From: Geovibrio ferrireducens
GTDB lineage: Bacteria; Chrysiogenota; Deferribacteres; Deferribacterales; Geovibrionaceae
Assembly: GCF_026226615.1 (NCBI RefSeq)
Contig: NZ_JAJAPB010000008.1
Coordinates: 46,502 to 110,501 of the forward strand
Reading direction: 5' to 3'
Length of the DNA stretch: 64,000 bases
How positions within the stretch are numbered: position 1 is the first letter of the stretch; every line of letters begins with the position of its first letter. Of this stretch, positions 41,984 to 51,540 are shown piece by piece. A program made the translations under genes and the position numbers. The notes below the pieces were generated by a model. It worked only from the letters and a program-made list of their open reading frames with translations, was not told the DNA's origin and did no database searches.

Positions 41984-43665
41984 GAGAAAAATTCCGTCAG
42001 TCAATAGGCTGGCTCCATTCATGGAGCGGGCTGATAATAGGTTGGCTCCTTTTCGCTATTTTCTTCACAGGAACCTACTCATATTTCAGAAACGAAATAA
42101 CCTACTGGATGCAGCCGGAACTGCACGGCTCAGCACCCGCGGGAAATGAAGCCATGCTGGCGGCGGACTACCTCGACAGAGTAGCCCCTGAATCATCATC
42201 ATGGTCAATAACTCTGCCGACAGAAAGAAGCAGGGTAACTCAGGTGGCATTCAGAGAGCAGCCCGCCGCGCAGAATACCGAACGCCCGCGGAGGGAACGC
42301 CAGCCCGGAGAGGAAAGCAGCCGCCCCGCAGGTGAAAGAAGAGAACGCGCAGCAGCACCGGAAAGCAGAGAACAGCCCGAAGCGGGGAACACTCAGCAGA
42401 CTGATGCATCCCCCATGAGAATACCCATGGCAGTTCACTACCTCGACTCCCAGACCGGAGAGCGCATAATCCCCAGAGAAACAAGCGGAGGAACATTCCT
42501 CTACCGTTTTCATGTGGAGCTTTACGGCATGGACAGAATCACCGGGCGAAAAATAATCGGAGCCGCCACAATGGTTATGCTCATAGCCATAATAAGCGGC
42601 ATAATTATCCATAAAAGAATTTTTGCGGACTTTTTCACTTTCCGCAGAAAGAAAGGGACGAGAACATGGATAGACGCACACATATTCACCGCTGTCCTCG
42701 CCCTCCCCTACCACATCATGATCACCTACTCCGGTTTAGTTCTGCTTATGATGATTCTGCTTCCGTGGAACACGGACGGCCTACGCAGAATGCCCGCCCA
42801 GAACCAGCAGCAGAGGCAGGCGGAAATCGTAACCGAAAGGGTGAAGCTCACTCCATTAGCCCCTATACTGCAGGACGCTGAGGAAAGGCTCGGTTCAAAA
42901 ATTGAGCGTATAGCGATCAGCAATCAGGGTAAAAACAATATGATAATGGAAATAACCCCTGTCGGCAGAAAAAGCATAACCGCAACAGGAAGAGGGAGCG
43001 GCTCCTCCGTAAAAGCTGTTTATAAAGGTTCAAACGGCAGATTCATGGGAGAGTCAGTAACCGAAGCCCCGAACAAAATCGCAGCAACTATGAATGTTTT
43101 AAGCTCGCTCCACCTTGCCAGATTTGCAGATACATTCACAAGATGGCTGTTCTTCATCTCCGGCGCCCTAGGTACTGTGATGGTAGGTACGGGGCTCATA
43201 ATCTGGACAAACAAAAAAACCAAATCAATGGACAAATCCTTCGGAAGAAAGCTTGTCGAGGTGCTTAACATTGGCGGAATAACAGGCCTTATCGCCGCTA
43301 CGGGCGTGCATTTCTGGTCAAACAGGCTCCTCCCTTTTGATCTCGCATCAAGATCCGGCTGGGAAATACGGATGTTTTTCACTGCGTGGCTTCTCTGCTG
43401 CCTGCATCCGCTGATAAGACCCGCAAAAAAAGCATGGACGGAGCAGCTTACGCTCTGCGCTGCGCTCTACTGCCTTATGCCCGTGCTGAATGCCTTCACC
43501 TCCAAGGTGAACCTGTTCAGCGCGATAGTTCAGGGGAATGCGATTATTGCCGGGTTTGACCTCACTGTTTTCGGGCTTGGAGTTCTTTTTGCATACGCAG
43601 CATGGAAGACTTCGGGCATAGAGATGAAAACGGCTGTAAATACCGCTATGCAGGAGGCGCGCTGA
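41980..43665 (+). CDS. PepSY-associated membrane protein (putative siderophore-iron reductase), second copy
   Basis: 561 residues, paralogous to the protein at 31050 (REKFRQSIGWLHSWSGLI; FYRFHVELYGMDRI-like loop; ALPYHIMITYSGL; LHLARFADTFTRWLFFISG). It is about 47 residues longer because of an Arg/Glu/Pro/Gln-rich insertion in the first periplasmic loop (around residues 90-145; for example ERPRRERQPGEESSRPAGER). The family reduces siderophore-bound iron at the inner membrane. Confidence 0.85.
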   Translation: MREKFRQSIGWLHSWSGLIIGWLLFAIFFTGTYSYFRNEITYWMQPELHGSAPAGNEAMLAADYLDRVAPESSSWSITLPTERSRVTQVAFREQPAAQNTERPRRERQPGEESSRPAGERRERAAAPESREQPEAGNTQQTDASPMRIPMAVHYLDSQTGERIIPRETSGGTFLYRFHVELYGMDRITGRKIIGAATMVMLIAIISGIIIHKRIFADFFTFRRKKGTRTWIDAHIFTAVLALPYHIMITYSGLVLLMMILLPWNTDGLRRMPAQNQQQRQAEIVTERVKLTPLAPILQDAEERLGSKIERIAISNQGKNNMIMEITPVGRKSITATGRGSGSSVKAVYKGSNGRFMGESVTEAPNKIAATMNVLSSLHLARFADTFTRWLFFISGALGTVMVGTGLIIWTNKKTKSMDKSFGRKLVEVLNIGGITGLIAATGVHFWSNRLLPFDLASRSGWEIRMFFTAWLLCCLHPLIRPAKKAWTEQLTLCAALYCLMPVLNAFTSKVNLFSAIVQGNAIIAGFDLTVFGLGVLFAYAAWKTSGIEMKTAVNTAMQEAR

Positions 43666-43949
43666 TGGTTTACGGAATAATGTCGCTTATTATATCGTTC
43701 ATCGGTTTTTCCGCCCTCGCACTGACACTGGACAGGCACTGGCAGCAGTTCAGAAACGGTATACCCGGCGCAAAGGAAAAACTCGCGCTCCGGTCTGCCG
43801 GATGGCTTCTGCTTCTTGTATCAGTATTTCCCTGCACTGCAAACTGGGGAACAGCAATAGGCCTGAGCGTCTGGTTCGGCATCATAAGTGTTTCCGGAAG
43901 CGTTCTGGTGATGCTTTTGTCATACGCCCCTGTGAAAGCAATAAAATAA
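43665..43949 (+). CDS. DUF3325-type small membrane protein, second copy
   Basis: 94 residues with three hydrophobic segments (IMSLIISFIGFSALALTLDR; GWLLLLVSVFPCT; GLSVWFGIISVSGSVLVMLL), parallel to the protein at 32594 including the WFG..SVSGSVLV core. CAGGAGG precedes the ATG, which overlaps the PepSY stop by one base. Confidence 0.75.
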   Translation: MVYGIMSLIISFIGFSALALTLDRHWQQFRNGIPGAKEKLALRSAGWLLLLVSVFPCTANWGTAIGLSVWFGIISVSGSVLVMLLSYAPVKAIK

Positions 43950-44020
43950 TTTCAGTGTTACCCCTGGGCAAAGTTAACCCGTCATTGAATCAGTATGGTT
44001 TAATTTTGTCTTATAACTTG

Positions 44021-44064
44021 AAGTCGCACCGCTTCCTGTAGGTCGGTGCGGCTTCTTGCTTTTA
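44021..44064 (+). terminator. Terminator of the second PepSY triad
   Basis: AAGTCGCACCG (44021-44031) pairs over 11 bp with CGGTGCGGCTT (44044-44054; one G-U), followed by CTTGCTTTT. Confidence 0.75.
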
Positions 44065-44080
44065 AGGAGAATGGAGAAGT

Positions 44081-44164
44081 ATGAATAATTTGCACACATT
44101 TGAGCAGAAAATACACTGCACAAAAGCGGTTACACTTTTTTTATCCTTATTTACAAACCATTAA
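44081..44164 (+). CDS. Possible 27-residue peptide
   Basis: ATG with AAGGAGAATGGAGAAG directly upstream opens a 27-codon frame (MNNLHTFEQKIHCTKAVTLF ...) with a hydrophobic end. It lies alone between the triad terminator and macA. The ribosome site is excellent but the peptide resembles nothing known; it may be a leader peptide for macA or chance. The rest of 43950-44267 holds only the terminator. Confidence 0.25.
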   Translation: MNNLHTFEQKIHCTKAVTLFLSLFTNH

Positions 44165-44267
44165 CCTTAAACCATAGCAAAGGCACAAATATTGCTGATA
44201 ACGAATACGGCAATCAGAATCTCAGAAAAGTCTGTTGCCTGTATGATTTATATTGATAGGGATTGAA

Positions 44268-45569
44268 ATGAACAGAAAAAATGCACCGTCAAAAACAAAA
44301 AGAGTACTTTTTTTTACCGTATCCGCCGCCATAGCGGTAATCATTGCCGTGACAGCATTCAGCCTATGGAAAGACATTTCCTCAAAGCGCAATGCCGTTT
44401 CAGCAAGGGCAACCGCACAGGTTCAGAGGGGAAATATCGAGGTTCTGGTATCGGCAACGGGAACATTGCAGCCCCTTGATTATGTTGATGTGGGCGCGCA
44501 GGTCTCAGGACAGCTTACAAAAATACATGTCGAGGTGGGGAGCGAAGTCAAAACAGGGGAACTTCTGGCAGAGATCGACCCTACCCTTTTTATGGCTCAG
44601 GTTGATGCCAGCCGTGCGCAGCTCCGCTATCAGCGGGCTCAGCTTAAGGACAGGGAAGCGCAGCTTGCTCTTGCGGTGAGCCAGCTCGCACGCCAGCAGA
44701 ATCTCTACAGCGAAGATGCCACAACCCTTGAAACAGTTCAGAACGCTGAGGCCAGCCACAAATCAGCCGCCGCACAGCTTGAAATGCTCAAGGCGCAGAT
44801 AGAACAGACAGAATCAGACCTCAGAGCAGATGAGGCGAACCTGAACTATACCAAAATTTACGCTCCGATGGACGGCACGGTGGTTTCTGTCAGCGCACGT
44901 CAGGGGCAGACACTGAACGCCAACCAGTCAGCACCGACCATACTCCAGATAGCTGATCTCACTACAATGACTGTTCAGACGGAAGTGTCCGAAGCGGACA
45001 TCATAAAGCTCAAAACAGGCATAAGAGCATACTTCACAACTCTGGGCAGCCAGGGAAGAAGATGGTACGGAGAACTGAGGCGCATTGAACCCACACCCAC
45101 TACGGAGAATAATGTTGTGCTGTACAATGCGCTCTTTGATGTGGAAAACGCTGAACGCAGCCTTCTTCCGCAGATGACTGCACAAGTATTCTTCATAACA
45201 GCATCAGCCCGTGACACGCTTCTTGTGCCTGTGGCGGCGGTAAAAGCTTTATCCCCGGCGGAACCGGCAGAAGAAGCACGCCGTCCGCGGGAGAATGACA
45301 CAGCCGCAGAAGGCCAGAAGCCGCGCAAAAGAAGGCAGCAGGAAAATTCCGTTCAGCTGTCAGCGGCGGAAGCAACGATTATAAAACCTGACGGAACATC
45401 AGAGACAAGGGCAGTAAAAATAGGGATCACAAACCGTATTCTGGCTCAGGTGCTTGAAGGTCTCAGCGAAGGAGAAACAGTGCTCCTTTACCCGTCTGAG
45501 ACCAAGAAAGCCACTCAGAACAACAACTTCGGCGGGCCTCCCGGAATGGGTATGCCGGGGATGCGCTGA
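44268..45569 (+). CDS. macA: MacA-type periplasmic adaptor subunit
   Basis: 433 residues: N-terminal membrane anchor ([20 protein letters not shown]), lipoyl halves ([20 protein letters not shown] and [22 protein letters not shown]), a long coiled coil (about residues 110-185) and beta-barrel ([20 protein letters not shown]). A charged [19 protein letters not shown] insertion interrupts the C-terminal domain. It links MacB to the outer membrane channel. The ATG at 44268 has AGGGA in front; an in-frame TTG lies at 44253. Confidence 0.9.
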   Translation: MNRKNAPSKTKRVLFFTVSAAIAVIIAVTAFSLWKDISSKRNAVSARATAQVQRGNIEVLVSATGTLQPLDYVDVGAQVSGQLTKIHVEVGSEVKTGELLAEIDPTLFMAQVDASRAQLRYQRAQLKDREAQLALAVSQLARQQNLYSEDATTLETVQNAEASHKSAAAQLEMLKAQIEQTESDLRADEANLNYTKIYAPMDGTVVSVSARQGQTLNANQSAPTILQIADLTTMTVQTEVSEADIIKLKTGIRAYFTTLGSQGRRWYGELRRIEPTPTTENNVVLYNALFDVENAERSLLPQMTAQVFFITASARDTLLVPVAAVKALSPAEPAEEARRPRENDTAAEGQKPRKRRQQENSVQLSAAEATIIKPDGTSETRAVKIGITNRILAQVLEGLSEGETVLLYPSETKKATQNNNFGGPPGMGMPGMR

Positions 45570-47509
45570 TGAACGGAAACAGGATGCCCCTGATAGACCT
45601 CCGGGGCATTTACAAAACATATAAAACAGGCGAGCTCTCTGTTGAGGTTCTCCACGGAATAGATCTCAGGATACATCAGGGCGAGTTTGTAGCCATAATG
45701 GGCGCTTCCGGCTCAGGAAAATCCACCCTGATGAACATTCTCGGCTGTCTGGATCAGGCCACGGACGGCACATATCTTTTCATGGGAGAGGATGTGTCAC
45801 ACCTCGGCAAAGACGATCTGGCCAGACTCCGGCGTGAGGAATTCGGTTTCATATTCCAGAGCTACAACCTCATAAGCACTGCAACTGCGGCGGAAAACAC
45901 TGAGGTTCCGGCAGTTTATGCAGGCATTCCCCAGCATGCCCGCAGGAAAAGAGCAATTGAGCTTTTAACAGATCTGGGGCTGGACGACAGAACCCACCAT
46001 CGCCCGTCACAGCTTTCCGGCGGGCAGCAGCAGAGGGTTTCAGTAGCCCGCGCACTGATGAACGGAGGGCGTATAATCTTAGCTGATGAACCCACCGGAG
46101 CATTGGACAGCAAAAGCGGCACAGAGGTGATGAAACTCCTCGGTGAGCTTTCAGCCAAGGGGCACACAGTAATACTCATTACCCACGAACGAAGAATAGC
46201 AGAATACGCAGACAGAATAATAGAAATAAGCGACGGAAACATATTAAGCGACACACAGATAAAGACCGCACCGGAAAAACCGGAGATATACCGTCCGGAA
46301 CCGGAGAAGGTTTCAAGGTTCGCAGAGCTGGCTGAGGCAACAAAAACCGCAGTGCGATCACTCAGGAGCAATGTTTTCAGAACAATACTCACTCTGCTGG
46401 GAATAGTCATTGGTGTAGCCTCTGTTATAACCATGCTGGCCATAGGTGACGGCGCAAAGCAGGAGGTTGTGGACAGAATAAGCTCTCTGGGCAGCAACCT
46501 GATGAATGTCCGCCCCGGAGCGCCGAACATGAGGGGGCGCTCAAACGTAGCCACCCTTGTTCCGGATGATGTGAAAGCGATAAAAGACCTTCCGAACATA
46601 TTAGCGGCAGTACCGGAACAGGAAAGCTCCGTAACGGTAAGGTTTGAGGAATCTGACCACTCCACACGCATAAACGGAACCTCGCCGGACTATATCATCG
46701 CCAGAAACTGGAAAGTAACAGACGGAACTTTCTTCACCGATGAGGACGAAGACCTTTACGCCACAGTGGCTGTTCTGGGTAAAACCGTTGCCGATGCTCT
46801 TTTCAGCGGTAAGGAACCGGTGGGAAACTACATACTCATCAACAATATCCCGTTCCAGGTAATAGGAATTATGGCTGAAATGGGCGCAGGTCTGGGCGGG
46901 CAGGATCAGGATGACATTATATTTGTTCCGTACACCACAGGCAGTCTGCGTATTACCGGACAGAACTATCTGCGCAATATAACCGTTGCAGTTAAGGACA
47001 CATCAGTCATAAGCGAAACGCAGGATGCAGTCTTTACCGTGATCCTCGCTATGCACGGCGGAGTTGAGGACTTCCAGATACGCAACATGGCATCGCTGAT
47101 CGAAAACGTTTCCGAAACGCAGAACACCATGACGATACTTCTGGGCTCCATAGCCGCAATATCGCTTCTGGTCGGGGGGATAGGCGTAATGAACATAATG
47201 CTTGTTTCGGTAACTGAGCGCACAAGGGAAATAGGCATACGCATGGCCACAGGAGCCAGAATGCGGAACATACTCCAGCAGTTTCTCATCGAAGCGGTCA
47301 CGGTCTCAGCCCTCGGCGGACTCATCGGTGTGGCGGCAGGTATAGGTACTGCCGGTGCGGTTGCCGCTTTCGGCATGCCTGTAAAATATGAAATGACTCC
47401 GGTAATCGCCGCTTTCGGCTGTGCCTTCGCGACAGGGCTTATATTCGGCTATCTGCCCGCAAGAAAGGCGGCAGGTCTGAACCCCGTTACTGCCCTTGCT
47501 TCGGAATAG
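45569..47509 (+). CDS. macB: MacB-type ABC exporter (ATPase fused to permease)
   Basis: 646 residues: an ATPase with Walker [16 protein letters not shown] near 47, signature [16 protein letters not shown] near 150 and Walker [16 protein letters not shown], then a MacB permease with one helix ([20 protein letters not shown]), a large periplasmic domain and three C-terminal helices ([20 protein letters not shown]). MacAB-type pumps export macrolides, peptides or siderophores; PvdRT-OpmQ recycles pyoverdine. ATGA overlap with macA. Confidence 0.93.
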   Translation: MNGNRMPLIDLRGIYKTYKTGELSVEVLHGIDLRIHQGEFVAIMGASGSGKSTLMNILGCLDQATDGTYLFMGEDVSHLGKDDLARLRREEFGFIFQSYNLISTATAAENTEVPAVYAGIPQHARRKRAIELLTDLGLDDRTHHRPSQLSGGQQQRVSVARALMNGGRIILADEPTGALDSKSGTEVMKLLGELSAKGHTVILITHERRIAEYADRIIEISDGNILSDTQIKTAPEKPEIYRPEPEKVSRFAELAEATKTAVRSLRSNVFRTILTLLGIVIGVASVITMLAIGDGAKQEVVDRISSLGSNLMNVRPGAPNMRGRSNVATLVPDDVKAIKDLPNILAAVPEQESSVTVRFEESDHSTRINGTSPDYIIARNWKVTDGTFFTDEDEDLYATVAVLGKTVADALFSGKEPVGNYILINNIPFQVIGIMAEMGAGLGGQDQDDIIFVPYTTGSLRITGQNYLRNITVAVKDTSVISETQDAVFTVILAMHGGVEDFQIRNMASLIENVSETQNTMTILLGSIAAISLLVGGIGVMNIMLVSVTERTREIGIRMATGARMRNILQQFLIEAVTVSALGGLIGVAAGIGTAGAVAAFGMPVKYEMTPVIAAFGCAFATGLIFGYLPARKAAGLNPVTALASE

Positions 47510-47518
47510 AGGTTAAAT

Positions 47519-48922
47519 ATGATAATACGTAAAATAACATACACTCTGTGCGCGTCCGCCCTGCTCTTTTCTGCCGGGTGCGCCGCAAGACAGGCGGAAA
47601 CTTTCACCCCGCCCGCCATGCCTGTTTCATGGTCTGCCGTGCATGACAACAAATCTGCCTCAATAGATGCTGAATGGTGGAAGAGCTTCAACTCACAGAT
47701 ACTGGCAGAACTGATTGATAAAAGCCTTGAACAGAGCCCGGACATCGCAACTGCCGCTGAAAGCATAATACAGGCAAAGGCACAGCTGAAAAGCACCGGA
47801 GCATCCATGTTCCCCTCTGTTAATCTTAACGGCGGTTCATCTGCCAGCCGGAATTTCCCTTCGGAAGGTTCGGCCAGAACAAGCGAATCAACCAGCCTTT
47901 CACTTGGTGTAAGCTATGAGGTGGATCTCTGGGGCAAAATATCAGCACAGGTGCGCGGAGCCGGTGAGTCACTGAAAGCAGCCGGTTACGACTATGACGC
48001 GGTGAAGCTTACACTCACATCTGGGGTGGCAAACGGGTATTTTCAGCTTCTCGCACTGGAAAAAAGGATTGAATACGCAGAAATAAACCTCGAAACTGCC
48101 GAACGGATTCTGAAGATAGTACAGTCAAAATACAATAACGGCAGTGCGCTTAAATCGGAACTCCTTAATCAGGAATCCACGGTTCTCAGCAGAAAAAGCA
48201 CCCTTCTTTCCCTTGAAGAGGAGAAAAAGCAGACGCTGAACGCCCTCGCCGTTCTCACTGGAACTGCTCCGCAGGATTTCAAAACCGCCACTGACAGCTT
48301 CAGTGAGCTGGAAATACCTGAAATCTCTGCCGGGCTGCCCTCGGATCTTCTGCTGAGAAGACCGGATCTGGCAAAGGCAGAGGCGCAGATAGCCGCCGCA
48401 GACGCAAATGTTGAAGCAGCCAGAGCAGCTCTTTTCCCCTCCCTCTCCCTCTCCGGCTCCACAGGGCTGGCAACGGATGCCCTGCTCTCCCTCACAAATC
48501 CTGCGGCAAGCATAGGGTTGTCAGCCTCAGTGGTTCAGTCGATATTTGACGGCGGAACAAGACGAAGCCAGATACAGATAAGCGAATCACAGAAGCGGGT
48601 GCTGGCGAAAAACTACCGCAAATCGGTACTGACAGCACTGCAGGAGGTTGAGGATGCTCTCAATTCCGTTAAATACGGAGAGGAAAGAGAAGAGATCCAG
48701 AACCAGACAACAGCCAAGCTTGAGTACTCTCTCCGCCTTACAGAGATTATGTACAGAGAAGGTTCATCCAGCCTGTCTGATGTTCTGGATGCCCAGACCT
48801 CGCTCTTTCAGGCAAGGGATCAGTTAGCCTCTCTGCGCCTGACTAGGATAAATGCGGCGGTTGATATGTTCAAAGTGCTGGGGGGAGGCTGGAAAGTGCC
48901 TGAGAAACCGGCAGAAAAATAA
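47519..48922 (+). CDS. NodT-family (TolC-like) outer membrane lipoprotein channel
   Basis: 467 residues with a lipoprotein signal (LLFSAGC lipobox, Cys near residue 21) and two outer-membrane-efflux repeats (SLGVSYEVDLWGKISAQVRG near 125; LLRRPDLAKAEAQIAAADAN near 280; SLSDVLDAQTSLFQARDQLA near 420). It completes the tripartite pump with MacA and MacB, starting 9 bases after macB. Confidence 0.92.
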   Translation: MIIRKITYTLCASALLFSAGCAARQAETFTPPAMPVSWSAVHDNKSASIDAEWWKSFNSQILAELIDKSLEQSPDIATAAESIIQAKAQLKSTGASMFPSVNLNGGSSASRNFPSEGSARTSESTSLSLGVSYEVDLWGKISAQVRGAGESLKAAGYDYDAVKLTLTSGVANGYFQLLALEKRIEYAEINLETAERILKIVQSKYNNGSALKSELLNQESTVLSRKSTLLSLEEEKKQTLNALAVLTGTAPQDFKTATDSFSELEIPEISAGLPSDLLLRRPDLAKAEAQIAAADANVEAARAALFPSLSLSGSTGLATDALLSLTNPAASIGLSASVVQSIFDGGTRRSQIQISESQKRVLAKNYRKSVLTALQEVEDALNSVKYGEEREEIQNQTTAKLEYSLRLTEIMYREGSSSLSDVLDAQTSLFQARDQLASLRLTRINAAVDMFKVLGGGWKVPEKPAEK

Positions 48923-48930
48923 TGAATACG

Positions 48931-48963
48931 GGCTATGCCTCTGTTTTAAACTGCGGCATAGCC
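48931..48963. terminator. Hairpin between convergent genes
   Basis: GGCTATGCC (48931-48939) pairs with GGCATAGCC (48955-48963) between the NodT-like gene and the MFS gene that run toward each other. It can serve both directions, though neither side has a strong T-run. Confidence 0.55.
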
Positions 48964-48973
48964 TCATTATAAA

Positions 48974-50128
48974 TCATTTTACCGTTCCCGCACGCAGCGG
49001 AAAAAGAAAAATCACAGTTCCGCCAATGCCTACAGCACCGGAAACAAAGAAAACCGCACCGGAACCCAAAGCACCGTAGATTAATGACCCTGCCAGAGGT
49101 CCCGCCGCAAGCCCCATATTCATAATAAGATTAAATACTCCTATGGCTCTGCCCATACCCAGTTTTCCGCCCTCCTCAAAGAGAGCGGCGGTACAGGCAG
49201 GCTGTGATAATGCGCCGAAAAACCCCACTCCTGCGCACACTAACACCAAGCCTGAAAAACCAGAAGCAAACGGAATAAAGAGATACATTGCAGATGCAGC
49301 AGCGCCGCCGAAACCTATTACATTTTTAAGGGGGAAAAATCTGTTCAGCACACTCAGAGGGCGCAGACTGAAAGTCATAAAAACAGTGGATATGCAAAGT
49401 ACAATGCCTGAGCGGAAACTGTCCAGCTTCATGCCGTGCTCTATAAAAAGCGGAAGAAATGCTGCGCATGAAGATATTCCGAATGCCCTGCAAAAAATGA
49501 ACGATACTAGGCCGATATACCTTATACCCGGACGGAATGGCAGGGTATTGATGTTTTCCTTTTCTTTTTTGCTGTTGATTCCTGATGCTCCGGTTAGGAG
49601 AACAATCAGGAGTGAAACAGCACAAAGGACTGCAAGCAGAATGAAAACCCCGTCAAACCCTGCTGAATTTCTCACTGCGCCGCCCACCAGAGGCCCTGCG
49701 CCCAACGCACCGTAAAATGACATATCGAAGGTTCCGCTCACTGATGCAAAGCTGGTTTTACGGGTATTGTTCCCCAGAACAGCAAGAACCGATGCACGGA
49801 AAGCCGCACAGGCAGCACCCTGAAATATACGCAGAATGACCACTGCGCTGACACTCCCTGCAAAGAGGTAACCGCATGATACCAGACAGAAACATACAAC
49901 GGAAAGCACAAGCACACGCCCTGCCCCGGAATCCGAAACAGCGTTCCCTGCCGGAACACTGAAAAATATCTTCGAGACTGAGTAGAAAGCCAGAGGAACA
50001 CCGAGAAGCGCCCCTCTGGCTCCCAGTTCAAACACGTACAGGGAAAAAAAGGAGTCCACAACCCCGTAACCGAGGGTTATGCAGAAATTTATAATAAAAA
50101 GCGCAGTAAACAGCTTTCTGTTTTCCAT
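48974..50128 (-). CDS. Major facilitator superfamily transporter
   Basis: About 384 residues and 12 membrane segments, with a DHA1-like first half (FFSLYVFELGARGALLGVPL; ILRIFQGAACAAFRASVLAV near 90) and a second half ending RAIGVFNLIMNMGLAAGPLA. The frame opens at a GTG at 50158; the ATG at 50128 (MENRKL) begins the first helix in the usual way but has only a weak ribosome site. It is the last gene in the same direction as the cytochrome, reductase and porin genes, so it may move their substrate or product across the inner membrane. A drug exporter is equally possible. Confidence 0.82.
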   Translation of the reverse strand: MENRKLFTALFIINFCITLGYGVVDSFFSLYVFELGARGALLGVPLAFYSVSKIFFSVPAGNAVSDSGAGRVLVLSVVCFCLVSCGYLFAGSVSAVVILRIFQGAACAAFRASVLAVLGNNTRKTSFASVSGTFDMSFYGALGAGPLVGGAVRNSAGFDGVFILLAVLCAVSLLIVLLTGASGINSKKEKENINTLPFRPGIRYIGLVSFIFCRAFGISSCAAFLPLFIEHGMKLDSFRSGIVLCISTVFMTFSLRPLSVLNRFFPLKNVIGFGGAAASAMYLFIPFASGFSGLVLVCAGVGFFGALSQPACTAALFEEGGKLGMGRAIGVFNLIMNMGLAAGPLAGSLIYGALGSGAVFFVSGAVGIGGTVIFLFPLRAGTVK

Positions 50129-50152
50129 ATCAAAATCCGTTAAGGAGGAGCC

Positions 50153-50229
50153 GGACACGCCCGTGGAAGCGTGTCCAGCTGTTACGTTTATGTCCGCCTG
50201 CTGTGTGATGCTGCGGAAACAGGCGGACA
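50153..50229 (-). other. Two tandem hairpins between porin and MFS genes
   Basis: TGTCCGCCTG (50191-50200) pairs with CAGGCGGACA (50220-50229), and GGACACGC (50153-50160) with GCGTGTCC (50169-50176). Neither has a T-run. They could limit read-through from porin to transporter or protect the porin mRNA end. Confidence 0.5.
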
Positions 50230-50245
50230 GGAGGTCAAAAGACTG

Positions 50246-51475
50246 TTATTTCTTGCCGTTTAAGGCAAAGTTATATCTGAGGTAGACTCTGAAATCGTTG
50301 TAATCCTCTCCGCCGTCAACATTGATCATGGCATATCTAAGGCGGAGGCTGAGTCCGTCAAATGCGCCGGAAAAATTATATTGAGCGCTTAAATCCGTCT
50401 CGCTCATATCCATTGAAGCATTGCTGCCGGATTCCGGAGTGTCGTATATCGTGTGAAAAGCGTAAGCACTGAGCCCGTTAAGTCCGATTTTAGAAAAATC
50501 GTAGCCGACTTTAAGAGCATAGGCATCCTCTTCCGCTCTTCCAGCAGCAAGAACCTGCTGGATTATTACTTTGCCGTCGCCCCATGGAACAAACAGATCA
50601 TCGTCTCCTGTTTTCGCATAGAAGCCTGTCACATCAAAACCGTATGCAGCAAAACCCGTGTTGAAGCCGAACTGATCCGTATCAAACTCTCCGCCCAGAT
50701 CATCACCTTTGGATTTCTGGAAAAGCGCCGAAGGGTTGAAATACAGGTTATAGTCTCCGAGCTTTTTGGAGGCTGAAAGCTGAACATAGTTCGAGCCGAA
50801 AACATCCTCCATGTCATAATGCCAGCCCTGAACGGTGATTTTTGCCGCTTCAACGGGAAGAGTATATTTCACCCCGCCCACTATGAGAGCTTTGTCATCA
50901 TCGGCTCCCGCATTTACGGACTTAACGATGTCCATCGCCTCATCATCTGTCCAACCCATGTAACCAGTTATATAATAAGCTGACAGTTCAAGGTTTTTAA
51001 TACTGTTATTTACGATGGAGAGCCCTTCATATGACTTAGGCATCATGCGTATATCGTGAGTGTTCATGAAAGGGGTGTTGATCTCCTGAGCGCCGTATTT
51101 TACTCTGGTATTAAACCATTCCCCCTGAATATAATATTCCTGAAGACGTGTGAAGCTTTCGTGATTGCCGTTTGAATCTCTTTGAAGAAGTCCGTATACA
51201 GCCTTGTCATCATCGCTGTATATGTCGCTGGAAGAGGCAAAGGCAAATCCGGCGCTGATACCGTAAATAGGCGCAGTTTTGTAATAAAACAGTGTGCCCA
51301 CGGCCATGTCCGCCCTGTCAGGAGTATTTTCATCAAAATCTCTTGCGAAATAGAAGTTCCTTATTTCGCCTTTCAGTGTACCGTTTGTGAAGGCATCTTT
51401 AAGTGTGTCTGCAGCGAATGCGGAAGCAGAAACTAAAAAGACTGCCAAAGCTGTAAATAAAACAGAAAGTCTCAT
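50246..51475 (-). CDS. OprD-like outer membrane porin
   Basis: 409 residues with a Sec signal (LFTALAVFLVSASAFA) and an all-beta body rich in aromatic, alternating segments. Features recall OprD-type porins: GTLKGEIRNFYFARDF after the signal, VKYGAQEINTPFMNTHDIRM near 135 and a C-terminal strand VYLRYNF followed by six residues. Its place directly after the periplasmic reductase suggests it admits that enzyme's substrate. TTGGAGGAG precedes the ATG. Confidence 0.78.
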   Translation of the reverse strand: MRLSVLFTALAVFLVSASAFAADTLKDAFTNGTLKGEIRNFYFARDFDENTPDRADMAVGTLFYYKTAPIYGISAGFAFASSSDIYSDDDKAVYGLLQRDSNGNHESFTRLQEYYIQGEWFNTRVKYGAQEINTPFMNTHDIRMMPKSYEGLSIVNNSIKNLELSAYYITGYMGWTDDEAMDIVKSVNAGADDDKALIVGGVKYTLPVEAAKITVQGWHYDMEDVFGSNYVQLSASKKLGDYNLYFNPSALFQKSKGDDLGGEFDTDQFGFNTGFAAYGFDVTGFYAKTGDDDLFVPWGDGKVIIQQVLAAGRAEEDAYALKVGYDFSKIGLNGLSAYAFHTIYDTPESGSNASMDMSETDLSAQYNFSGAFDGLSLRLRYAMINVDGGEDYNDFRVYLRYNFALNGKK

Positions 51476-51540
51476 TATACTCCTCCAATAAAAATTAAAT
51501 CCCGCCGTTCTTAAGCAGACGGCGGGAAGATGTGTAAATG

